A DNA stretch of 64,000 bases. Origin: Clostridia bacterium. Lineage in GTDB: Bacteria; Bacillota; Clostridia; Oscillospirales; Acutalibacteraceae. Location of the stretch: positions 92,948 through 156,947 of the forward strand of contig JAFODS010000019.1 of the NCBI GenBank assembly GCA_017380575.1. The letters are read 5' to 3'. A program made the translations under genes and the position numbers. Under the pieces are notes generated by a model. That model worked only from the letters and a program-made list of their open reading frames with translations. It was not told the origin of the DNA and ran no database searches. Positions 58,718 through 64,000 of the stretch are shown here, one piece after another. Each line of letters begins with the position of its first letter. Within the stretch, counting starts at the first letter, position 1.

Positions 58718-60352
58718 ATGCAGGGGCTTGTAAAATTTATATACACAATCATCACAACAGTTTCAGTTTTTCTTGCGTCGGTTTTTGTCCCGGCTGAAAT
58801 AAAGCTAATGACGGAAAACTTTTATTTTACATCTCTTCAGTATCCCGAAGAAGCTGTTATTTCGCTTGAAGAGGCAGGTCTTACACCTAATGAATTTACA
58901 TACCGTGCCGATGCTGAGCATGAGGAATATGTACAGTCAGGCGGATATGATGATATCGGAGGTGTTTTTATTTCTCCGTATTTTACGGCAAACATAGGCG
59001 AAACCGATGTTCCGGTTTATGCTTCTATGGTGTTTAACCGTTCTGAAAATACAGGTGCAATACATTCCTTTTCCGAGGTTTATGTTGACATAGACAGCGA
59101 TTTTTCGTTCAATATTGTGCTTGAAAGCGATACGGTAAAGCTCAGAAATGCTATCGTTCTGCCTGAAAAGCTTGGGGTTAAAGCTGAGTGTAAGAAAGGC
59201 GTTGTAACTGCATCGATATCTGAAACGGGAATTTATACATTCCTTTTCAACGGTGCAAAGCAACATTACGGCTATACTCTTTTTGTCCGTGAAAAGGTCG
59301 ATGAGGAAGCGGAAATCAGAGAATATATCGAGAAATACGGCGAAGAGAATGTAATCGTAGTTGAAAAAGGTGTTCATAATCTTGATTATTTCAATATGGT
59401 AGGTAAGGAGAATCAGGTTATCTATCTCAAAGAGGGTGCATATGTCACTGCAAATCATCATTATGATATAACATGCCTTGAAGATGAGCAGAAATATGTC
59501 GAAGAGGGTGCTTCCACAGATAATGCGATCGGTCTTACAAGATATCCGTTTATAAACTTCTATAACTGCAAAAATATTACTCTCACAGGTCGTGGAGTTA
59601 TCGATATGACAAGACTTGACAGAAGAGAACGCAGGGGAGTTGTTTTTACTGATTGTGAGGATATAAGTATCAGTGATATCAAGATTATCAATGCTCCTGA
59701 ATGGTCTTTGATAAATTACTGTTGCCGTAATGTTAATATTGAAAATGTTGATATTCTCGGATACAGAGGAAATTGCGATGCCTTCGCAATATGTAATTCC
59801 GAAAATGTGCTTGTTGATAATTGTTTTGCACGAACAGCTGATGACGAGTTCGAGGTAAAGGCTCTCGGCGGAAAAATGGGTACTAAAAATGTAACATTTC
59901 AGAATTGTGTTGCCTGGGGCGGATATGCCCGTTGCTTCGGTGTTACGGGAGAAGTGTGCAAAAGCATCTCTGATATAACATTCCGCGACTGTGCTGTTAT
60001 TTACCGTGACGGTATCTGGGACAATGACCGCATAGGCTCGCTCGTTGTTGTTGCTGAGCAATGTGAAGGAAGCATTGACGGAATAACGTTTGAGAATATC
60101 GAAGTTTTCCGTGATGAGGGCAGAGCAATTCTTGTTAAAGTTTATGATGAAGAAAAAGAAAACTTTAAAATTGAGAATGTGCAATTCAGAAATATTTCCT
60201 ATACATCGTATATGCCGTCAAAAATCGACGGTAACGGAAGCGGAACCAATACCGTGAATGTTGATTTGGAAAACGTTACTGCTAACGGAAAGCTTGTTAA
60301 AAGAAAAGGTCTTCGGTTCGAGATAGGCAAAAATTGTGCGGTTGAATTTTAA
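58718..60352 (+). CDS. GH28-like right-handed beta-helix protein
   Basis: 544 aa from the ATG at 58718 (GGAG ribosome site). The first 25 residues (QGLVKFIYTIITTVSVFLASVFV) form a membrane anchor or signal. A beta-sandwich-like region follows to about residue 200, then right-handed beta-helix rungs (YPFINFYNCKNITLTGRGVIDM, ISISDIKIINAPEWSL, NVNIENVDILGYRGNCDAF). GH28 relatives use NTD, DD, GHG and RIK motifs; here NCD and ADDEF are present but no GHG or RIK is seen, so catalysis may differ or be lost. It could act on pectin-type polysaccharide. Confidence 0.78.
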   Translation: MQGLVKFIYTIITTVSVFLASVFVPAEIKLMTENFYFTSLQYPEEAVISLEEAGLTPNEFTYRADAEHEEYVQSGGYDDIGGVFISPYFTANIGETDVPVYASMVFNRSENTGAIHSFSEVYVDIDSDFSFNIVLESDTVKLRNAIVLPEKLGVKAECKKGVVTASISETGIYTFLFNGAKQHYGYTLFVREKVDEEAEIREYIEKYGEENVIVVEKGVHNLDYFNMVGKENQVIYLKEGAYVTANHHYDITCLEDEQKYVEEGASTDNAIGLTRYPFINFYNCKNITLTGRGVIDMTRLDRRERRGVVFTDCEDISISDIKIINAPEWSLINYCCRNVNIENVDILGYRGNCDAFAICNSENVLVDNCFARTADDEFEVKALGGKMGTKNVTFQNCVAWGGYARCFGVTGEVCKSISDITFRDCAVIYRDGIWDNDRIGSLVVVAEQCEGSIDGITFENIEVFRDEGRAILVKVYDEEKENFKIENVQFRNISYTSYMPSKIDGNGSGTNTVNVDLENVTANGKLVKRKGLRFEIGKNCAVEF

Positions 60353-60355
60353 TTA

Positions 60356-60384
60356 TTGACATTGATTTTAATAAGAATTATAAT
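60356..60384 (+). promoter_or_regulatory. Consensus promoter of the secreted phosphoesterase gene
   Basis: TTGACA (60356-60361), 17-bp spacer, TATAAT (60379-60384): full consensus, beginning three bases after the preceding stop codon. Confidence 0.8.
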
Positions 60385-60412
60385 ACAGAAAAAGAAAAAA
60401 GAGGGTTAAGCA

Positions 60413-61840
60413 ATGAAAAAGTTATTATGTTTTGTTTTAACAGCTGTTCTTCTTGCAACATCGGTTGTGCCGACCTTTGCAATGAGTGAAACTTCATGGG
60501 ATTCTGTCTGGTCATCAGCTGATGCTGAAGCAGGCCTTATTATGTTTGTCGGTTCTGATGAATCGGAACGTAATTTTACCTGGTATACGGAAGAACAGAA
60601 CACGCCGAGTGTTGTGGTAAGTACAAACGGTATGCTCACTGATTCTGAAAAGTTCGAAGGCACTTCTGTTAAGGCTACAGAAGGTGACTTTGCAAATCAC
60701 GTTACCGTTACGGAGCTTGAAGAAGATACGGTTTACTACTACAAATGTATCAGCGGTGATTATGAATCCGATGTCTATTCTTTCAAAACAGCTTCTGACG
60801 ATGAATTCAAGGCTGTTTATATGACTGATATTCATATCACACAGAACAGCGAGGAAAATCCTTACTCTTTGAAGAATACATCATACAATCTCAACAATGC
60901 TCTTGAGGATGCACTTTCAAAGGAAAGCGATATTTCGCTCCTTCTTTCAACGGGTGACCAGGCTTCTGACGGTCTTGAGTGCGAATATAAAGCTTTTGCT
61001 GCTTCACCGCTTCTTAAGTCAATTTCAGTGGCAACAACAATCGGTAATCACGACCTTAAGGGTGCGGAATACAAGACATTTTCAAACCTTCCGAATGAAT
61101 ATGAAAAGGCGGCTGTTTCTTCATATATCGGTGATGACTATTGGTTTGTAAAGGGTGATGTTCTTTTCCTTGTTGTGGATTCAAATAACGCTTCAGGTGC
61201 AGACCACTATAAGTTTGTTAAGAAGGCAGTTGAATCTAACCCCGACGTAAAGTGGAAGGTTATGATGGCACATCACGACCTTTACAGCGGAAGAATTCCT
61301 CACCGCGAAAGTGAGAACGAGCTTTTGAGATTGATATGGGCTCCGATTGTTGATGCGTTCGGAATTGACCTTGTTCTTCTCGGACACAGCCATTATTATA
61401 CAGTTTCCAATGTTCTTCGTAACAACAAAATCGTCGCACCGCTTGAAAGCGAAATGGTTGATCCGAACGGAACAATTTATATGGTTTCGTGTTCAATCAA
61501 CAGACCGCGCGGTGACGATGAAATCGGTCTTAACGAAGAAATCGGTTTTGATTATCTTACAGAGGAGCCAACCTACAATATTCTTATCTGCAGTGAAGAT
61601 TCAATCACAGTTGAGTCTTATGAGGTAGGGGATGAAGAACCGTTCTATTCATATACACTCGTAAAGACAACTGATGATGGCGGTCATGAGTATAACAGCA
61701 ATATCTTTAAAAACATTTTCAATGCTATTGTAAGATTTATCAGCAAGATTGTTGCTTTCTTCAGCAACTTCGGCAGATTATATGATCTCAGAGAAGACGG
61801 ATTTGATGTTAAAATCATTGACGGTCTTCTGGGCAGATAA
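60413..61840 (+). CDS. Secreted purple-acid-phosphatase-like metallophosphoesterase
   Basis: 475 aa. A signal peptide (KKLLCFVLTAVLLATSVVPTFA, residues 2-23) leads into an Ig/FN3-like N-terminal domain (to about residue 125) typical of purple acid phosphatases, then the calcineurin-like domain: VYMTDIHITQ near 138-147, STGDQASDG near 181-189, TIGNHDLKGA near 209-218, MAHHDLYSGR near 284-293 and LLGHSHYYTV near 324-333. The C terminus (ifknifnaivrfiskivaffsnf-like amphipathic helix) is hydrophobic and could bind the membrane surface. Acts on extracellular phosphate esters (family-level). Confidence 0.88.
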   Translation: MKKLLCFVLTAVLLATSVVPTFAMSETSWDSVWSSADAEAGLIMFVGSDESERNFTWYTEEQNTPSVVVSTNGMLTDSEKFEGTSVKATEGDFANHVTVTELEEDTVYYYKCISGDYESDVYSFKTASDDEFKAVYMTDIHITQNSEENPYSLKNTSYNLNNALEDALSKESDISLLLSTGDQASDGLECEYKAFAASPLLKSISVATTIGNHDLKGAEYKTFSNLPNEYEKAAVSSYIGDDYWFVKGDVLFLVVDSNNASGADHYKFVKKAVESNPDVKWKVMMAHHDLYSGRIPHRESENELLRLIWAPIVDAFGIDLVLLGHSHYYTVSNVLRNNKIVAPLESEMVDPNGTIYMVSCSINRPRGDDEIGLNEEIGFDYLTEEPTYNILICSEDSITVESYEVGDEEPFYSYTLVKTTDDGGHEYNSNIFKNIFNAIVRFISKIVAFFSNFGRLYDLREDGFDVKIIDGLLGR

Positions 61841-61886
61841 TATTTGGGGTTACTAAGGTTAATTTGAATTTTAACCCGATAAAATT

Positions 61887-61925
61887 AACACACCGAATTC
61901 GACAAGAGTTCGGTGTGTTTTTGCT
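61887..61925 (+). terminator. Terminator after the secreted phosphoesterase gene
   Basis: Perfect 11-bp stem AACACACCGAA / TTCGGTGTGTT with an 11-base loop, then TTTTGC. Confidence 0.85.
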
Positions 61926-61993
61926 TAAAATATATGTTATTGATTAGTATGTTGATAAAGTTTTTTTGAGTGTGGAGTTTATAATAAGAAAAT

Positions 61994-62025
61994 TCTCAAA
62001 TACCAAAGGTACTTGAGAGTTTTTG
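61994..62025 (+). terminator. Second rightward hairpin
   Basis: TCTCAAATACC / GGTACTTGAGA stem (one mismatch) with an AAA loop and a GTTTTTG tail. May be a backup terminator or the end of an unseen short transcript. Confidence 0.55.
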
Positions 62026-62079
62026 TGCAAGTGTTCATAAATAAAGCTATAACTTCGTTTGAAATTTATAATCAGATGT

Positions 62080-62727
62080 TTATTGCGCTAAAGTGAATTT
62101 GATTTCTTCACCATTTATGTTAAATTTTACAATCACTTTTTCGCGTTCAGCTTCTAATTGATATGGTACTTCGATGCAAAACCTGACGTACCTTGTTTTA
62201 TTAGAGCTTAAAGGTTCGAAAGTTGATAATGTTTTATATTCCCAATCACCGTTCTTTATATCATCAGTAATACCACAACCTGAGTGATATCCTTTTCCAC
62301 GGTTCCAAGCTTCTCCATTTGCAAAATCAAATATGTAACCGTCGTTATAATCGACAATGAAAGTATAATTAAATGTCTCGTTAGTTTTTGAATTTCCTAT
62401 ATAATTTATTGTTCCTGAAAAATACATCATAACTTTATCTTCAGAAGCTTCGTAAGGTGTTTTTCCTGAAATTAGCCCTTCAGGAGTTAAATAATTCTCA
62501 TCGGGCCAATTTGCTAATTTTTCGGCAAATCCTTCGAAAACAGGAGTAAATTCAAATTTACCCTCATTTACAGTAACGGTATCGCCGAATTGATAGATAG
62601 TGTTATCTGTTTTAGTGGTTGATTCACTATGATTGTCGTCAAGTTCTTGATTTTGAGTTTTTTTACCACAGGCTACACAAGTAAAACAAAGAACTACAAC
62701 TAAAAGTAATGCAATAATTTTTTTCAT
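62080..62727 (-). CDS. Putative lipoprotein
   Basis: 215 aa. A signal peptide (KKIIALLLVVVLCFTCVAC) with an unusual lipobox (CVAC at residues 17-20, the modified Cys being residue 20) is followed by GKKTQNQELDDN-type linker and an all-beta domain (FTPVFEGFAEKLANWPDENY, then NYIGNSKTNETFNYTFIVDYNDG). Such layout fits small DUF5067-like surface lipoproteins. AT-rich. Its start lies about 87 bp beyond the structured RNA terminator described next, so it may have its own promoter or be controlled by read-through of that terminator. Confidence 0.7.
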   Translation of the reverse strand: MKKIIALLLVVVLCFTCVACGKKTQNQELDDNHSESTTKTDNTIYQFGDTVTVNEGKFEFTPVFEGFAEKLANWPDENYLTPEGLISGKTPYEASEDKVMMYFSGTINYIGNSKTNETFNYTFIVDYNDGYIFDFANGEAWNRGKGYHSGCGITDDIKNGDWEYKTLSTFEPLSSNKTRYVRFCIEVPYQLEAEREKVIVKFNINGEEIKFTLAQ

Positions 62728-62813
62728 TCAGAACCTTCTTTCAATATTTTTGCTAAAGTTTATGAACACCGCACCTGAAAATGCCAAACGCACTTGATTT
62801 ATCTTCGTAAAAT

Positions 62814-63030
62814 AAAAAAGTGCGCCAACCGAAGCCGACGCACATAAAACGCAAACTCCGATTGTCGCCAAACAAACTTAAACAGAATGGGGATAGCAAG
62901 CTAAGCCATAATGATTAAAAGGAATCTGCGTTTTTTACAAATTCAAAATCATTATGACCGAATAAAGGTTATATTATCCCTATAAAAAGATAAAATATCC
63001 CTGTTGTTCTGTTTATTCAGTTTGTTTGGC
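62814..63030 (-). ncRNA. Structured RNA candidate with own promoter and terminator
   Basis: On the minus strand, a transcript starting at about 63030 would have its 5' end (63030-63009) pair with 62867-62885, a 19-22-base closing stem. Interior 62946-62958 and 62908-62920 pair as a 13-bp apical stem, extended by a GAATTTG / CAGATTC helix. AGGGATA segments (two copies in the 5' strand) can pair with TATCCCC in the 3' strand. The 3' tail (62846-62859) can pair with an interior segment (62921-62934). It ends at a GC-rich terminator (62820-62843) with a TTTTTT tail. The rod shape with a bulge resembles 6S RNA, but identity is not proven. A leader controlling the lipoprotein gene is the alternative. 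About 217 nt. Confidence 0.55.
62820..62843 (-). terminator. Terminator of the structured RNA / lipoprotein leader
   Basis: On the minus strand GTGCGTCGGC-TTCG-GTTGGCGCAC (two G-T pairs) followed by TTTTTTA. Confidence 0.8.
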
Positions 63031-63036
63031 ATGTTT

Positions 63037-63066
63037 AGTATATCACAATTATTTAGTTTCTTGCAA
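63037..63066 (-). promoter_or_regulatory. Promoter of the structured RNA
   Basis: Minus strand TTGCAA (63066-63061), 18-bp spacer, TATACT (63042-63037). The expected start point is about 63030, exactly where the long closing stem begins. Confidence 0.6.
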
Positions 63067-63180
63067 TAACTTAACAAAAAAATCCCACTTGACATCTTTG
63101 CAGTATAGCTTAATGTGTCATAGTAGGTTGTATACTCTGATAAAAAGGTATAAAAAATTTAGTATTCACAAGTCAACTTC

Positions 63181-63376
63181 CTTATGAATACTCAACATTG
63201 TGCGAAAGGGGGACACGGCTTTGCTTCGCAACAGTACCCGCCTCGGACTTCGGAACTAAAAACAGTCCACCGGACTGTTTTCTTAACGTTCCTCACCCTC
63301 TTAGGGTTCAAGTCCCTAAACCAACAAAAAAGGACACCGTATGGTGTCCTTTTTTGTTGGTGCGAGTGTTCATAAG
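63181..63376. mobile_element. 196-bp inverted-repeat element with tRNA T-arm-like segment
   Basis: Terminal inverted repeats CTTATGAATACTC (63181-63193) and GAGTGTTCATAAG (63364-63376) match at 12 of 13 positions. Inside are a perfect AAAACAGTCC / GGACTGTTTT hairpin (63259-63281), a T-arm-like hairpin TAGGG-TTCAAGT-CCCTA (63302-63318), and a perfect 19-bp hairpin (63320-63338 / 63343-63361). It may be a MITE, or the border sequence of the mobile element whose TnpV gene begins at 63756. A full tRNA cannot be folded. Confidence 0.5.
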
Positions 63377-63469
63377 GGATTTACTCAAAATATAAGCAAA
63401 ACCGGCTTCAAACATAGTATTCTGCACTCCTGCTGTTGCTTAATAGAGAAACATAGGGAGGAATACATA

Positions 63470-63748
63470 ATGTCAAATATCATTGAAGATTTTTATTACG
63501 GCAACATTGAGCCGCAAGATGTCAATTCAGAATTAACACCCAAGCTCAAGAAGAAATTGAGCAATCTTGCCGAGAAAGAAGAACAACTCACAGCAAGACT
63601 CGCTGGTGAGGATAAAGAGCTGTTTCAAAACTATATAAGTGCATATATTGAGTTTTCAATAACAAGTAACGCTGACAGCTTTATATCAGGCTTTAGACTT
63701 GGTGCAAAATTTATATACGATACATTTGTTAAGAATACGAAAGGATGA
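63470..63748 (+). CDS. DUF6809-like mobile-element accessory protein
   Basis: 92 aa, start at 63470 preceded by AGGGAGGAATACAT; the longer frame from 63341 runs through a hairpin. Acidic, helical (LTPKLKKKLSNLAEKEEQLTARL, then YISAYIEFSITSNADSFISGFRLGAKFI). The ending FRLGAKFIYDTF resembles the DUF6809 family that accompanies TnpV and other mobile-element genes in Clostridia. Function unknown. Confidence 0.7.
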   Translation: MSNIIEDFYYGNIEPQDVNSELTPKLKKKLSNLAEKEEQLTARLAGEDKELFQNYISAYIEFSITSNADSFISGFRLGAKFIYDTFVKNTKG

Positions 63749-63755
63749 ATGCCCT

Positions 63756-64000
63756 ATGAAAAGCAATACAAATATTCAATATAGACAAGTTGGAGATTTC
63801 AACATTCCTAACTTTATCTTACCGCCCGAAGAAGCAAGTGTCAGGCTTGATAAATGGGGTAAGGATTATTTGCTAAAAAATAAAAAGGTGTTATTTACAA
63901 CACTGCTTACCCAAGGCAAACTCTATCAGCACTGTGCTGAAGTCGAAACTCAGGCAAGAGATATGTTTGACACTCTTGTTGACCAGATGAAAAACGCAGA
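63756..64000 (+). CDS. tnpV: TnpV-like transposon-encoded protein, 3'-truncated by the window edge
   Basis: Starts at 63756, 7 bp after the previous stop, and stays open to the edge; 81 residues are visible. The sequence (IQYRQVGDFNIPNFILPPEE near residues 7-26, KWGKDYLLKNKKVLFTTLLTQGKL near 33-56, then RDMFDTLVDQMKN) follows the pattern of TnpV proteins of Tn4451-like mobilisable transposons. A ribosome site is AAGGATG at the end of the preceding gene, so the two are coupled. It marks the beginning of a mobile element that runs beyond the window. Confidence 0.78.
   Translation, partial: MKSNTNIQYRQVGDFNIPNFILPPEEASVRLDKWGKDYLLKNKKVLFTTLLTQGKLYQHCAEVETQARDMFDTLVDQMKNA

Noticed and set aside
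58937-60184. A 415-residue reading frame on the minus strand
   Set aside because: It is antisense to the GH28-like gene, Cys- and Ile-rich without motifs, and lacks a promoter; it is a shadow of the real coding strand.
62866-63030. A MITE or transposon end for the long inverted repeat
   Set aside because: Target-site duplications were not seen, and the repeat coincides with a promoter start and is followed by a terminator; an RNA is preferred, but the transposon reading is not excluded.
63215-63330. A tRNA gene
   Set aside because: A T-arm-like hairpin and a TTCAAGT loop are present, but no matching 5' acceptor strand, D arm or anticodon arm can be folded.

Overview
This window is a chromosomal segment of an anaerobic, endospore-forming Clostridia bacterium, most like the Oscillospiraceae/Ruminococcaceae gut lineage. 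That placement is inferred from the gene set (spoIIAA-AB-sigF, spoIID, bofA, ricT-holB-darA, DUF6472, DUF4364, MrnC, an 8-Cys ferredoxin), low-to-moderate GC and AT-rich intergenic DNA with many U-tailed hairpins. No rRNA operon, complete tRNA gene or CRISPR array was found.

Layout. 1-8.8 kb: 3' part of valS, folC, the sigma-F operon, a small Cys-rich protein, and a four-gene operon of an amidohydrolase plus proB-proA-proC, with a near-consensus promoter and a 16-bp palindrome over its likely start. 8.8-13.1 kb: CorA-type transporter, metallophosphoesterase, DUF378, PHP phosphatase, DUF4364. 13.1-21.9 kb: tatD-metG (minus strand), two glycosyltransferases plus a histidine phosphatase (plus strand), then yaaL-bofA-phosphoesterase-thyA-folA (minus strand). 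21.9-31.4 kb: flavoprotein, lipoprotein, the darA-holB-ricT cluster, QueG-like protein, AEC transporter, citrate synthase, spoIID, ferredoxin. 31.5-33.7 kb: trmN6-rsmI and a membrane-anchored protein.

33.8-44.7 kb is a long co-directional run for hexuronate use: an isomerase/dehydrogenase fusion, a second Gfo/Idh/MocA dehydrogenase, mannonate dehydratase, an SDR (probable mannonate oxidoreductase), a glycosyltransferase, KDG kinase and KDPG aldolase, followed by obgE, mrnC and a YitT transporter. This would take D-fructuronate or D-mannonate through KDG and KDPG to pyruvate and glyceraldehyde-3-phosphate. 44.9-50.2 kb holds an XRE regulator, MFS transporter, PHP protein, SDR and a ChbG-like deacetylase.

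50.2-54.7 kb is the most unusual part. An AgrC/AgrA-like two-component pair lies between two nearly identical 188-bp repeats. It is followed by a small three-helix membrane protein and an exported, membrane-anchored protein. The same direct-repeat motif (two TTTTG-centred half-sites exactly 21 bp apart) occurs upstream of the regulator and of both downstream genes, suggesting a small self-contained regulon. 54.7-61.9 kb: aminotransferase, an SGNH-CapA-methyltransferase operon, a GH28-like beta-helix protein and a secreted phosphoesterase. 61.9-64.0 kb: a lipoprotein gene preceded by a structured, terminator-ended RNA candidate with its own promoter, then a 196-bp inverted-repeat element with a tRNA T-arm-like segment and the start of a mobile element (DUF6809 and TnpV-like genes) running off the right edge.
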